Notes under the pieces: generated by a model
Told to the model about the DNA's origin: nothing
Database searches by the model: none
Seen by the model: the letters and a program-made list of their open reading frames with translations, nothing else
Translations under genes and position numbers: made by a program
Assembly (NCBI RefSeq): GCF_011040385.1
Contig: NZ_JAAIKB010000004.1
Span: forward strand, 310,001 to 374,000
Direction of reading: 5' to 3'
DNA length: 64,000 nt
Source: Falsiroseomonas algicola
GTDB lineage: Bacteria > Pseudomonadota > Alphaproteobacteria > Acetobacterales > Acetobacteraceae
In this document: positions 7,768 to 16,574 of the stretch, in pieces
Numbering within the stretch: the first letter of the stretch is position 1
Layout of the letters: each line of letters opens with the position of its first letter

Positions 7768-8823
7768 ATGCTCGACTCTCCGCGCCATGACCCCGCCGCA
7801 CTGATCGCCTTCGCGACCGCACTCTGCACCGAAGCGGGCCTCGATGACGACAAGGCGGGCACGGTGGCCCGCACACTCGTGGAATCCGACCTGCTCGGCC
7901 ACGTCACGCATGGCCTCGCGCTGCTGCCCAAGTATCTCGATGACCTCGAAGCCGGGACGATGCGCAAGGAAGGCGGGCCGGAGGTGGTGCGGGACCTCGG
8001 CGCCTGCGTCACCTGGAATGGCCGCCGCCTGCCGGGCGCCTGGCTGGTGCACAAGGCGCTGGACCTGGCGCTGGAGCGCGTGCGCAACCACGGCACCGTC
8101 ACCATCGCCATCGGCGACAGCCACCATATCGGCTGCCTCGCCGCCTACCTGACCCGCGCGACGGAGGCCGGCTGCATGCTGGTGCTGCATTCCTCCGCGC
8201 CGGGAGCCAAGGCCGTGGCGCCGCACGGGGCGCGGCAGGCGGTGCTCTCCCCCGATCCCGTCGCGGCGGGCTTCCCGACCGGCGGCGATCCCGTGATGCT
8301 CGATGTCAGCGCCTCCATCACTACCATCAACATGGCGAACACGCTCTCGCGCCAGGGGAAGCGCTACCCCGCGAACTGGCTGCAGGATGCGGAGGGCAAT
8401 CCCTCCGACGACCCCGCCGTGCTGTCCGCCGGCGGCAGCCTGCTGCCCGCGGGCGGCTTCGACCACGGCCAGAAGGGCTATGCCTGGGCCCTGATGAACG
8501 AGGCGCTGACCCAGGGCCTGTCCGGCTATGGCCGCGCCGACGCACCGAAGGGCCAGACGGCCAGCGTGCTGCTGCAGCTGATCGACCCCGACGCCTTCGC
8601 GGGGATCGACGCCTTCACGCGGCAGACCGGCCATACCGCCGCCGCCTGCCGCGCCGCGACGCCGCGGCCGGGCATTGAGCGCGTGCGCCTGCCCGGCGAA
8701 TCCGGCCTGGCGCATCGGCGGGACGCCGTGGCGCGGGGCCTGCGCCTCGCCCCCCACATCCTGGCCGCGCTGGAGGGCCCGGCTGGCAAGCTCGGCGTCC
8801 CGATGCCACAAGCCCTGTCCTGA
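7768..8823 (+). CDS. Malate/L-lactate dehydrogenase-family (Ldh2) oxidoreductase
   Basis: A 351-residue NAD(P)-dependent 2-hydroxyacid dehydrogenase of the Ldh_2 family, unrelated to classical lactate dehydrogenase. Recognisable segments are ESDLLGHVTHGLALLPKYL near residue 40 (substrate-binding histidine), GDSHHIGCLAAYL near 115, and SPDPVAAGFPTGGDPVMLDVS near 170 (cofactor region). Members oxidise malate, lactate, ureidoglycolate or sulfolactate and reduce imine or keto acids. It lies between the LigI-like amidohydrolase and the DapA-like lyase in the same direction, consistent with successive steps on one hydroxy or keto acid intermediate. There is a gap of 47 bp upstream. Confidence 0.85.
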   Translation: MLDSPRHDPAALIAFATALCTEAGLDDDKAGTVARTLVESDLLGHVTHGLALLPKYLDDLEAGTMRKEGGPEVVRDLGACVTWNGRRLPGAWLVHKALDLALERVRNHGTVTIAIGDSHHIGCLAAYLTRATEAGCMLVLHSSAPGAKAVAPHGARQAVLSPDPVAAGFPTGGDPVMLDVSASITTINMANTLSRQGKRYPANWLQDAEGNPSDDPAVLSAGGSLLPAGGFDHGQKGYAWALMNEALTQGLSGYGRADAPKGQTASVLLQLIDPDAFAGIDAFTRQTGHTAAACRAATPRPGIERVRLPGESGLAHRRDAVARGLRLAPHILAALEGPAGKLGVPMPQALS

Positions 8824-8846
8824 CCAGTTCGGAGAGACCCCACCCC

Positions 8847-9773
8847 ATGGCCCTCGACCACACCGCCAGCGGCGTCTACGTCATCGCCCCCACCCCCTTC
8901 CACGATGACGGCCGCGTGGATGAGGCCAGCACGGACCGGATGACGGACTTCTTCATGGAAGCCGGCGCCACCGGCATCACCGTGCTCGGCGTGATGGGAG
9001 AGGCCCCGAAGCTCGACCAGGCGGAGGCGCTGGCGATCGCGACGCGCATGATCAAGCGCGCCTCCATCCCCATCGTCGTCGGCGTCTCCGCCCCCGGCTT
9101 CGCCGCCATGCGCGCGCTGGCGCGGGGGTCGATGGACGCGGGCGCCGCGGGCGTGATGATCGCGCCGCCCAACACGCTGCGCACCGACGACCAGATCGTC
9201 ACCTACTACCGCCAGGCGGTGGAGGCGATCGGCCCGGACGTCCCCTTCGTGCTGCAGGACTATCCGCTGCTGTTCCAGGTGCAGATGACCCCGGGCGTCA
9301 TCAAGCGGATCGTCACCGACAACCCCTCCTGCGTCATGCTGAAGGCCGAGGATTGGCCGGGGCTCGAGAAGATCTCGACGCTGCGCGCCTGGCAGGCCGA
9401 GGGATCGCTGCGGCCGATCTCCATCCTCTGCGGCAATGGCGGCCTTTTCATCGATTTCGAGGTCGAGCGCGGCGCGGATGGCGCCATGACGGGCTACGCC
9501 TTCCCCGACATGCTGGTGGAGGTCGTGGGCAAGCTGCAGGCCGGGCAGCGCGACGCGGCGCATGACCTCTTCGACGCGCACCTGCCGCTGATCCGCTACG
9601 AGCAGCAATTCGGCCTCGGCCTGGCGGTGCGGAAATACGTCATGAAGCGCCGCGGCATCATCGCCAGCGACGCCCAGCGCAAGCCGGGCGGGATGCTGAG
9701 CGCCAAGGCGGTGGCGGAGGTGGAATACCTGCTGGGGCGCCTCGCGCAGCACGACCCGCGCGCGAAGGTGTGA
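8847..9773 (+). CDS. Dihydrodipicolinate synthase/N-acetylneuraminate lyase-family protein
   Basis: A 308-residue class I aldolase barrel. GVMGEAPKLDQAEALAIA corresponds to the family G-x-x-GE motif, LQDYPLLFQ carries the catalytic tyrosine, and CVMLKAEDWPG carries the Schiff-base lysine. The surrounding residues differ from lysine-biosynthetic DapA, and the position at the end of a catabolic operon argues for a catabolic keto-acid aldolase or dehydratase rather than dapA itself. It is followed by a strong GC-rich hairpin at 9922-9944 that could end transcription. Confidence 0.85.
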   Translation: MALDHTASGVYVIAPTPFHDDGRVDEASTDRMTDFFMEAGATGITVLGVMGEAPKLDQAEALAIATRMIKRASIPIVVGVSAPGFAAMRALARGSMDAGAAGVMIAPPNTLRTDDQIVTYYRQAVEAIGPDVPFVLQDYPLLFQVQMTPGVIKRIVTDNPSCVMLKAEDWPGLEKISTLRAWQAEGSLRPISILCGNGGLFIDFEVERGADGAMTGYAFPDMLVEVVGKLQAGQRDAAHDLFDAHLPLIRYEQQFGLGLAVRKYVMKRRGIIASDAQRKPGGMLSAKAVAEVEYLLGRLAQHDPRAKV

Positions 9774-9833
9774 CGCCAGCGGCCGCAGGAAGCCACCTGC
9801 GGCCGGCGAAGCTGGCCGAGGCCACGAATGCGG

Positions 9834-9890
9834 CCCGCCGGAAGTCCGGCGAGCCAAGCGGCCGGAGGCCGCGCCCGGCGCTTGAGGGCA
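9834..9890. repeat. Intergenic hairpin repeat, family B, copy 1
   Basis: This stretch begins CCCGCCGGAAGTCCG, passes through a GCGGCC-GGA-GGCCGC hairpin, and ends GCCCGGCGCTTGAGGGCA. The first and last blocks recur exactly at 16609-16707 with a different middle. It lies in a non-coding gap between a plus-strand operon end and a minus-strand gene end. Confidence 0.7.
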
Positions 9891-9921
9891 TGAAAAGAAC
9901 GAGGCTCCGCCTCGTGCTCCG

Positions 9922-9944
9922 CCGGGGGGCGTGGCGCCCCCCGG
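9922..9944. terminator. Bidirectional GC hairpin between convergent genes
   Basis: Perfect 10-bp stem (CCGGGGGGCG / CGCCCCCCGG) with a TGG loop. It lies between the stop at 9773 and the convergent stop at 9954. No long T-run follows, so termination efficiency is uncertain, but position and stem stability fit a shared terminator. Confidence 0.55.
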
Positions 9945-9953
9945 ACCCCGCCT

Positions 9954-10505
9954 CTACCGGCGCAACGGCATGCGCTGGTAGCCGGCGGGGGGATCGAAGC
10001 GGGAAGGGTCCTGCGGGGCATAGGTCACCTGCGTGGCCTCCATGCCGCCGGGCTGACCGGCGAAGCTGCCTTGGCTGCGCAGCATGACACCATCGGCGGT
10101 CAGGCAGACACGCCCCTCATCCGCGCCGGACTGGTAGCGCCACACGGTGCAGGCCTGGCCAGCAATGCGGTCCGAACCCTCACGCACGAAGCGCGCATCG
10201 CGCGGCGCGCCGATCTGGCGGTTCAGCACCTGCGCGGGCATGTCCATCACGCGCCGCGCCTCCTCCATCACGATGAAGCCGCTGGGCGGCGTCGCGCCAT
10301 GGTTGGCGACGGACCAGCCCATGCCCGGCATGTCCATCCGCACCGCCTTCCGCGCGGCCGACCAGGCCATGGAAATGGTCACCGGATCGCCGCCACCCGT
10401 GCTGCGATAGGTGATCGCGACATCGCGCATCGGTACCATCAGCGGCGCCTGCTGCGCGGCGGCCGGAGCGGCCGCCAGCAGCACGGCAAGGGCAACAGCG
10501 CGCAT
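9954..10505 (-). CDS. Secreted protein, possible DUF4412-like (paralogue A)
   Basis: A 183-residue protein with a signal peptide (MRAVALAVLLAAAPAAAQ). The body has VAITYRSTGGG, AVRMDMPGMGWSVANHG, RRVMDMPAQVLN, GQACTVWRYQ and CLTADGVMLRS, ending PPAGYQRMPLRR. Two cysteines (ACTVW and VCLTADG) may form a periplasmic disulfide. It is clearly paralogous to the adjacent upstream gene at 10508-11119. The general pattern resembles DUF4412 proteins, which are thought to bind or respond to envelope ligands, but no function is established. It starts 2 bp downstream of its paralogue's stop, so the two form one operon. Confidence 0.8.
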   Translation of the reverse strand: MRAVALAVLLAAAPAAAQQAPLMVPMRDVAITYRSTGGGDPVTISMAWSAARKAVRMDMPGMGWSVANHGATPPSGFIVMEEARRVMDMPAQVLNRQIGAPRDARFVREGSDRIAGQACTVWRYQSGADEGRVCLTADGVMLRSQGSFAGQPGGMEATQVTYAPQDPSRFDPPAGYQRMPLRR

Positions 10506-10507
10506 GG

Positions 10508-11119
10508 CTACTTCGTGACCGCGCCGGCGGGCGGACGGCCCATCGGCATCTGGCCCCCACCGGGCATCTGCATGCTCTGGTAGCCCTGCGGGCGCTGGAA
10601 GCGGGACGGGTCCTGGGCGCCATAGGCGACCTGCGTCGCCTCCATGCCGCCGGACTGGCCCTGGCTCGTGCCCTCCGCCCGCAGCATCACGCCATCGCCG
10701 GTGATGCAGGCCGTGCCGCTGTTGCCGCGGTCCTGGTAGCTCCAGACCGTGCAGGCATGGCCCGCCACCGTCGCGCTGCCGGTGCGGCGATAGGTCGCGT
10801 TCTCGGAGGGGCCGTATTGCTGCATGGCCTGCTGCATCGGCACATCCATGATCATCCGCGCCTGCTGCATCACCATGAAGCCGCGCTGGTTGCGATGGTC
10901 CGCCACCATGTAGCCGGCGGGGCCCATATCCATGCGCATCGCCTGCGCCGCGGCCAGCCAGGCGATGGTGATGGATTGCATGCCGGCCGCCTGCGCCTGC
11001 CCGCCATTCACGCGATAGGTCACGGCGACATCGCGCGTCGGATACAGCGCAGGGCGATCCTGGGCCACGGCCGGCACGGCGGAAAGGCTCAGCAGGGCGG
11101 CAATCAGCGTGCGGCGCAT
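10508..11119 (-). CDS. Secreted protein, possible DUF4412-like (paralogue B)
   Basis: A 203-residue protein starting with a signal peptide (MRRTLIAALLSLSAVPAVAQ). It shares with its downstream neighbour the sequence of blocks VAVTYRVNGG, AMRMDMGPAGYMVADH, ARMIMDVPMQQ, GHACTVWSYQ, CITGDGVMLRAEG and QDPSRFQ-PQGYQ. Compared with paralogue A it carries an insert rich in Met and Gln (MQQAMQQYG) and a Gly/Met/Pro-rich tail (MPGGGQMPMGRPPAG). The two arose by tandem duplication. Function unknown; periplasmic or envelope location is expected. Confidence 0.8.
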   Translation of the reverse strand: MRRTLIAALLSLSAVPAVAQDRPALYPTRDVAVTYRVNGGQAQAAGMQSITIAWLAAAQAMRMDMGPAGYMVADHRNQRGFMVMQQARMIMDVPMQQAMQQYGPSENATYRRTGSATVAGHACTVWSYQDRGNSGTACITGDGVMLRAEGTSQGQSGGMEATQVAYGAQDPSRFQRPQGYQSMQMPGGGQMPMGRPPAGAVTK

Positions 11120-11234
11120 GGCATGTCTCCCGGGGCGGATGCCGCGGCACGGTCGGCCCCCGGGGGCCAGCGGGTCAAGCGCGCGGCGTTTCAGGCTGTT
11201 TCACCGACCCGCGCAGCGGCGATAGCATCGCGCC

Positions 11235-11591
11235 ATGGCCCCATCCCCGATCACGCGCCTGCGACGGATCTGCCTGGCCCTGCCGGAAGCGCAGGAAGTG
11301 GAGACCTGGGAGACGCCGACCTTCCGCATCCGGGGAAAGATCTTCGCGCTGGCGCAGGAAGACGCCGTCTGGCTGAAGGCGCCGAAGGGCAGCCAGGAGA
11401 TCCTGCTGGAAGCGGCGCCCGATCGCTTCTTCCGCCCGCCCTACCTTGGCCACAAGGGCTGGGTGGGGGTGCGGCTGGCGGGCGCGGTGGATTGGGAGGA
11501 GGTCGCGGCGCTGGTGCGGCGGAGCTTCAGCCTGGTGGCGCCGAAGCGGATCGCCGCCACCATCGCCGACGCCCCCGCGCGGGAGGCTTGA
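11235..11591 (+). CDS. MmcQ/YjbR-family protein
   Basis: A 118-residue single-domain protein. It shows the YjbR pattern: RLRRICLALPEAQEVETW at the start, ETPTFRIRGKIFALAQED, then PPYLGHKGWVGVRL and WEEVAALVRRSF. Members have a CyaY-like alpha/beta fold and are often called DNA-binding proteins, though the biochemical role is poorly defined. It stands alone between the secreted paralogues, which diverge from it, and the convergent repetitive protein gene. Confidence 0.85.
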   Translation: MAPSPITRLRRICLALPEAQEVETWETPTFRIRGKIFALAQEDAVWLKAPKGSQEILLEAAPDRFFRPPYLGHKGWVGVRLAGAVDWEEVAALVRRSFSLVAPKRIAATIADAPAREA

Positions 11592-11598
11592 GGCCGCG

Positions 11599-13086
11599 TC
11601 AGAACCGGAAGGCCCGGCTGATGCTGGACCCGACCTTGGAGGCGGTGTTGGCGACCGTGTTCACGGCGCTCTGCGTGGCATTGCCGACGGTGCTGGCGGC
11701 CGCGCTGGCGGCCGAGGCCGCTGCCTGGGCCACACGCTCGGCCTCCGCCGCCGCGGCCTGGGCCACGCGTTCCGCTTCCGCGGCCGCTGCCGCCGCCACG
11801 CGCTCCGCCTCCGCCGCCGCGGCGGCTGCCACGCGCTCGGCTTCCACCACGGCAGCGGCCGCGGCGCGCTCGGCCTGGATGATGGTCTGGACGGCCTGCG
11901 TCACGGCATCGGAGGCTTCGCGCAGCAGCCCCTGCTGCAGCGCCTCAGCCTCCCTCAGCGTGGCCTGCCCGGCCTGGTAGCCGGCCTGGGCTGTGGCAAC
12001 GGCCGCCTGCGTCCGTTCGGCGACGGCCTCCGCGCGCTCGAGTTCGTTGCGGAGCGAGGCCGCCATGGCACGTCCCGCCGGTCCGGCGCCCCGAGGCATG
12101 GCCTCCAGCCGGTCTTCCAGCGTTTCGACCAGCCGGCTCGCCCCCGCGGCGGCCGAACGGGCCTCCCGCAGGCCTTCCTCGGCTGCGGTGACGCCCTCCC
12201 GCGCCTCCGCGACCGCGGCCTCGGCCGCGATCAGGGCGCGGGCCTGGGCGATGATGGCGGCATCCGTCGCCGCCTCCCCGACCGCATTCCCATCGACCGT
12301 GCCGCCGACGCCGAGATTGACGCCACCGATGCCGAGCGCGATCTCGGCATTCACGCCGAGCGTCACCTCCCCATCCCGGTAGCCGGCCGTGGCGTGCGCG
12401 CCGACGCCGGCGGAACCCGGATCGACATAGCCCGCGCTGACGTTGCCGGAACCCTGCTCGCCGCCGATCGACGCTGCCACGGTCACGGAAGCATAGGCGC
12501 CGACCGACACTTCCGTGCCGGCCTGCACGCCCTGCGCACCGAGTGACATCGCCCATTCCGCCACCGCCCGGACGCCGACCTCGGTCGTGGTGGAGGTGGT
12601 GGCGGTGGTGCCGTGGCCGAGATGGTGCTCGGTCGAGACCTGCACCGCCACCGTGCCGCCGATCCCGGCGACGGCGCCGTAGCTGACACCCTGGGCGCCG
12701 GCCTCCGCCGCCACCTGTGCGCCGGCGGCGGCGACCAAAGTGACGGTGGTGGTGACCTGGCCCTCGGTCACGCTGCCGCTGGCGGCGATGCCGGCGCCGA
12801 CGCCCGCCCCGGCGCTGGCGCCGGTCTGCGTCACCTCGAACCCCGCGGCCGCGCCCCAGCCCGCGCCGGCCTGGAGGGTGACGCCGTTGACGACGATGCT
12901 GGTGGAGGCCTGGTCGCCGGTGGAGACGCTGCCGCCGGCCACCCTCGGGCTTGAAAGGGTGACGCCGTAGTCGCCCTCCTCCTCCGCATCGGCTTGCGCG
13001 GCGACAGTGGCGCCGCTGCCGCCAGTCACGGCGGCCAGCGCGGTGTCGTCGAGGTCGGTCCAGGGGCGGGCTGCGGCTTGGGTCAT
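11599..13086 (-). CDS. Large repetitive protein with a double-glycine (bacteriocin-type) leader
   Basis: A 495-residue protein in three parts. Residues 1-23 end DLDDTALAAVTGG, which has Leu at -12, Leu at -7, Val at -4 and Gly-Gly at -2/-1. These are the defining positions of leaders cleaved by C39-peptidase ABC exporters. Residues about 24-270 are Gly/Ala/Thr/Val-rich with alternating strand-like patterns (GVGAGIAASGSVTEGQ, TTTSTTT). Residues about 275-495 are Ala/Glu-rich and helical, including four tandem 11-residue units of the type EAERVAAAAAA, and end SSISRAFRF. No Cys is present. Such leaders normally precede short peptides, so this length is unusual. No exporter gene is in the window. 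Function unknown; export is inferred. Confidence 0.75.
   Translation of the reverse strand: MTQAAARPWTDLDDTALAAVTGGSGATVAAQADAEEEGDYGVTLSSPRVAGGSVSTGDQASTSIVVNGVTLQAGAGWGAAAGFEVTQTGASAGAGVGAGIAASGSVTEGQVTTTVTLVAAAGAQVAAEAGAQGVSYGAVAGIGGTVAVQVSTEHHLGHGTTATTSTTTEVGVRAVAEWAMSLGAQGVQAGTEVSVGAYASVTVAASIGGEQGSGNVSAGYVDPGSAGVGAHATAGYRDGEVTLGVNAEIALGIGGVNLGVGGTVDGNAVGEAATDAAIIAQARALIAAEAAVAEAREGVTAAEEGLREARSAAAGASRLVETLEDRLEAMPRGAGPAGRAMAASLRNELERAEAVAERTQAAVATAQAGYQAGQATLREAEALQQGLLREASDAVTQAVQTIIQAERAAAAAVVEAERVAAAAAAEAERVAAAAAAEAERVAQAAAAEAERVAQAAASAASAAASTVGNATQSAVNTVANTASKVGSSISRAFRF
11729..11860 (-). repeat. Four tandem 33-bp units within the repetitive protein gene
   Basis: Units start at 11729, 11762, 11795 and 11828, each opening GCCAC(A/G)CG on the plus strand and encoding an 11-residue helical repeat of the form EAERVAxAAAA. 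The first three are closest; the fourth is diverged. The in-frame period makes length change by recombination likely. Confidence 0.8.
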
Positions 13087-13137
13087 GGACCGGAGTCCTG
13101 GGCCGGGAAGATTGCCCGATCGGTAATGCGTGGCCGG

Positions 13138-13686
13138 TCAGGGACGGATGCGACCGATCACGATCACGGCATCGCCCTGTCGGCGCAGCACCACGCCCTC
13201 CCCTGGCGCGGGGACGATGCCGGTGAGGGCGGTGATGTTGACCTGGTGCGTGCTGACGAACAGCGCCCCGGGGCCCTGCCAGGCGAGCAGCATCGCCCGC
13301 GCGGCGGCGGTCTGCGCCGCGGCGGTGCTGCGGTCGGCGAAGAAGGAGTTGAAGGCGGGCTCGGTGGCGACGCGGCCGGGGAAGGCGAGGTCAGCCGTCT
13401 CCGTGGTGCGGCACCAGGCGGAGGCAAGCACCGCGCCCACCGTGACCCCAGCGCCACGCAGCGCCTCCCCGATCCGTCGCGCCTGGGCGCGGCCGGCATC
13501 GTCCAGGTTGCGTTGCGTCGCGCAGTCACCGGGGCGGAAGCCCGGCGGATCCCCACCGCCGGGGGCGTTGGCGTGGCGGAAGAGTACGATTCCACCCTCC
13601 CGCAGCGCCTGCCACGCCGGCTCCTCCGCCCGCGCGGGCAGCGCGGCCAGGAGGAGGAGGAGCGGCAGGGTACGGCGCAGCGTCAT
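13138..13686 (-). CDS. Exported histidine phosphatase-superfamily protein
   Basis: A 182-residue protein with a signal peptide (MTLRRTLPLLLLLAALPARA). The phosphohistidine motif is IVLFRHANAPG; the usual RHG is RHA here, as seen in some periplasmic members. The second catalytic His is in FVSTHQVNITALTG, and SAWCRTTETADLAF is the conserved phosphate-pocket arginine region. The likely role is a periplasmic phosphatase of unknown substrate. The start at 13686 is preferred over a longer upstream frame because the signal peptide begins there. It is followed closely by the repetitive protein gene on the same strand, with 51 bp between them. Confidence 0.85.
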   Translation of the reverse strand: MTLRRTLPLLLLLAALPARAEEPAWQALREGGIVLFRHANAPGGGDPPGFRPGDCATQRNLDDAGRAQARRIGEALRGAGVTVGAVLASAWCRTTETADLAFPGRVATEPAFNSFFADRSTAAAQTAAARAMLLAWQGPGALFVSTHQVNITALTGIVPAPGEGVVLRRQGDAVIVIGRIRP

Positions 13687-13819
13687 GGCGCCGGGGAGAT
13701 GGCGGCGCCCCGCGGTTCGGGAAGGGTCCAATGCCAACGGCCCTTTCGCGTGACCGCTTCAGGGCCCCCTGAGACGCGTCGTGTCGAAGGCACGCCTGCG
13801 GCGTGACGCATAAGCGGCG

Positions 13820-13860
13820 GCGCCCATTCGGGCGCTCGGACCGGTCAAGCGACCGGTCCG
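13820..13860 (-). terminator. Paired hairpins downstream of ftsK
   Basis: Two perfect hairpins: GCGCCC-ATTC-GGGCGC at 13820-13835 and a 10-bp stem CGGACCGGTC / GACCGGTCCG with an AAGC loop at 13837-13860. They lie 20 bp after the ftsK stop on the minus strand, before the histidine phosphatase start, and probably separate the two transcription units. Confidence 0.55.
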
Positions 13861-13880
13861 CTGATATGATCCCGACGCCC

Positions 13881-16481
13881 CTAATCCCTCGGGCCGGGCG
13901 CCAGCACTTCCCGCTTGCCGACATGGTTGGCGGCGCCGACGACTCCCTGCTTCTCCATCTGCTCGATCAGCTTGGCGGCGCGGTTGTAGCCGATGTTGAG
14001 GTGGCGCTGGACGAAGCTGGTGCTGGCCTTGCCTTCCCGCGTCACCAGCGCCACGGCCTGGTCGTAGAGCGAGCCCTCGGCATCGGTGTTGCCGCCGAGC
14101 AGGCCCGGCGGGCCATCGCCCTCGGCGTCCTCATCGACCTCCGTGACCTCGTCGACATAGGCGGGCTCGCCCTGGTCGCGCAGGAAGGCCACGACATCCT
14201 CCACCTCCTGGTCCGAGACGAAGGGGCCGTGCACGCGGCTGATGCGGCCGCCGCCGGCCATGTAGAGCATGTCGCCCTGGCCCAGCAGCTGCTCCGCGCC
14301 CATCTCGCCGAGGATGGTGCGGCTGTCGATCTTCGACGTGACCTGGAAGCTGATGCGCGTCGGGAAGTTGGCCTTGATGGTGCCGGTGATGACGTCGACC
14401 GAGGGGCGCTGCGTCGCCATGATGACGTGGATGCCGGCGGCACGCGCCATCTGCGCCAGGCGCTGCACCGCGGCCTCGATATCCTTGCCGGCGACCATCA
14501 TCAGGTCCGCGACCTCGTCGATGATCACGACGATCATGGGCAGGGGCTCGAGGGCCAGCGGCTGGTCCTCGAAGAGCGGCTTGTTCGTCTCCGGGTCGAA
14601 GCCGACCTGCACGCGGCGCGTCAGCACCTCGCCCCGCGCACGGGCGGCCTGCGCCTTCTCGTTGTAGCCGGCGATGTTGCGGACGCCGAGCTGGGACATG
14701 GCGCGGTAGCGGCGCTCCATCTCCCGCACCGTCCACTTCAACGCGCCGATCGCCTTGGGCGGTTCGGTGACGACCGGGGCCAGCAGGTGCGGGATCCGGT
14801 CGTAGACGGAAAGCTCCAGCATCTTCGGGTCGATCATGATGAAGCGGCACTCATCCGGGCTGTGCCGGTAGAGCAGCGAAAGGATCATGGTATTGACCGC
14901 GACGGACTTGCCCGAACCGGTGGTGCCCGCGATCAGCAGGTGGGGCATGCGCGCCAGGTCGGCGATGACCGGGCTGCCGCCGATATCCTTGCCGAGCGCC
15001 AGGTTCAGCTTGCCGGTGTTGCGCGCCCAATCCTCCGCGCCAAGCAGTTCCGACAGCAGCACCGTCTCCCGCTTCGCATTCGGCATCTCGATGCCGATGA
15101 CGTTGCGGCCGGGCACGGTTGCGATGCGCACCGCGGTGACGGACATGGACCGCGCGATGTCGTCGGCAAGGCCGATGACTCGCGCCGACTTGGTGCCGGG
15201 AGCGGGTTCGAGTTCGTAGAGCGTGACGACGGGGCCGGGGCGGATCTGGTTGATCTGGCCGCGGACGCCGTAATCCTCCAGCACCGTCTCCAGCATCCGG
15301 GCATTGCCCTGCAGCGCTTCCTCGGACGGGCCCGTGGCGCGGCGCGTCGGCGGCGCGGTCAGCAGGGAGAGCGGCGGGAAGCGCCAGGTGCCGGTGGGTA
15401 GGTCGAGGCTGCCCTGCAGCGCGTTGGGCGCGGGCTTCGGCGCGGGCGCGCGCTCCGCGACCTTCGGCACCACGGCCTTGGGGCGTGGCGGCTCCACCGG
15501 CGGCGGCACGGGCGCGGGCGGCGCATGGGCGGCCGGCGCGGGTGGCGGCTCGAAGGCGGTCGGACGTGGCACGCCGCCGAGCACGGGTTCGCGGCGGATG
15601 ACGGTGCCGGGGGCGACGCCGCGATCCGCAGCCTCATCGGCATTGCGCAGCATGTCCGCCAACGACGTCTCGCGTTCCCGCCGCCGGCGGAGCGCGCCGC
15701 CGATGGCGCGGAAGGGCCAAGTGGCGACGCGGGAGACAAGGCCGGGCGGCACCTGTTCGCCCACCTTGCGCGCCCCGGCCGCGGCGGTGCGGGCCGCGCC
15801 CATCGTGGCCTGGCCCGCCCCGGCGGCGGCGGTGGCGGCGACACTGCCAGCCGCCGATCCCGCCCGCCGCCATTCGCCGAGCGTCAGCGCGAGCGCCACG
15901 AAGGTGAGCAGCGCCGTCACGCCCGCCAGCACGAGATGGGCGATGCCGGCGCCGACGGGGCCGAGCAGGTCGCCCAGCAGGCCGAGCACCGCATCCGCCA
16001 CCACAGGTCCGGCCGCGCCACCCGGGCCGGCATGGACCGGCGCGGCATCCGGCAGGGGCAGCAGGGTCAGCGTCGCGGCCAGCATCGGCAGGGCCGCCAG
16101 CAGGCAGGCGAGGCGCAGCGCGAAGGGCGTCAGGCCCTTGTGCACCGCCAGCCGCCAGGCCCAAGTCATCATGCAGGCCACCGGCAGGAAGGCGGCGTAG
16201 CCGAAGCCCTGCAGCAGGATGTCCGAGACATGCGCACCGGGCGCCCCGATCAGATTGCCGACGGGCCGGCTGGTGGCGGTGGAGAAGGAGGGATCGGCCG
16301 GGTCATAGGTGCCGAGCGCCAACCCCGTCACCAGCCCGATGACGACCAGCACCAGGCCGAGCAGTTCCGCCAACCGGCGGCGAATCAGCGCCTTGACGGC
16401 GGGGGAGGCGAAGCGGCGGCCGGCGGCGGCGATCCGGTCGCCCACGGCCGGAGGTGTGGCGGTGCGCGGCATCAACGACAT
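13881..16481 (-). CDS. ftsK: DNA translocase FtsK
   Basis: An 866-residue septal DNA translocase that pumps chromosome termini and activates XerCD at division. Four N-terminal membrane segments occupy roughly residues 20-230. A Pro/Ala-rich linker follows, then the RecA-like motor with Walker [15 protein letters not shown], Walker [15 protein letters not shown] and the [12 protein letters not shown] segment. A C-terminal gamma winged-helix domain ([36 protein letters not shown]) recognises polar DNA motifs. The ATG at 16481 is chosen because it precedes the first conserved cytoplasmic segment; a longer frame upstream has no family resemblance. A hairpin-rich 230-bp gap separates it from the small gene upstream. 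Confidence 0.95.
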   Translation of the reverse strand: MSLMPRTATPPAVGDRIAAAGRRFASPAVKALIRRRLAELLGLVLVVIGLVTGLALGTYDPADPSFSTATSRPVGNLIGAPGAHVSDILLQGFGYAAFLPVACMMTWAWRLAVHKGLTPFALRLACLLAALPMLAATLTLLPLPDAAPVHAGPGGAAGPVVADAVLGLLGDLLGPVGAGIAHLVLAGVTALLTFVALALTLGEWRRAGSAAGSVAATAAAGAGQATMGAARTAAAGARKVGEQVPPGLVSRVATWPFRAIGGALRRRRERETSLADMLRNADEAADRGVAPGTVIRREPVLGGVPRPTAFEPPPAPAAHAPPAPVPPPVEPPRPKAVVPKVAERAPAPKPAPNALQGSLDLPTGTWRFPPLSLLTAPPTRRATGPSEEALQGNARMLETVLEDYGVRGQINQIRPGPVVTLYELEPAPGTKSARVIGLADDIARSMSVTAVRIATVPGRNVIGIEMPNAKRETVLLSELLGAEDWARNTGKLNLALGKDIGGSPVIADLARMPHLLIAGTTGSGKSVAVNTMILSLLYRHSPDECRFIMIDPKMLELSVYDRIPHLLAPVVTEPPKAIGALKWTVREMERRYRAMSQLGVRNIAGYNEKAQAARARGEVLTRRVQVGFDPETNKPLFEDQPLALEPLPMIVVIIDEVADLMMVAGKDIEAAVQRLAQMARAAGIHVIMATQRPSVDVITGTIKANFPTRISFQVTSKIDSRTILGEMGAEQLLGQGDMLYMAGGGRISRVHGPFVSDQEVEDVVAFLRDQGEPAYVDEVTEVDEDAEGDGPPGLLGGNTDAEGSLYDQAVALVTREGKASTSFVQRHLNIGYNRAAKLIEQMEKQGVVGAANHVGKREVLAPGPRD

Positions 16482-16574
16482 GTCCTGAACCCAGGACGCA
16501 ACTCTACACCGGAAGTGCCTCCAATTGCACGGTCTTGCTTCCGGGCACGGGGTGTGCAGGGGGACGGGCCCCCG

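Noticed and set aside
8847-9773. Assignment as lysine-biosynthetic dapA
   Set aside because: Catabolic operon context and divergent loops argue for another keto-acid aldolase or dehydratase of the family.
11729-11860. Tandem 33-bp repeats as a possible CRISPR array
   Set aside because: Units are contiguous with no spacers, in frame within a gene, and encode a helical repeat.
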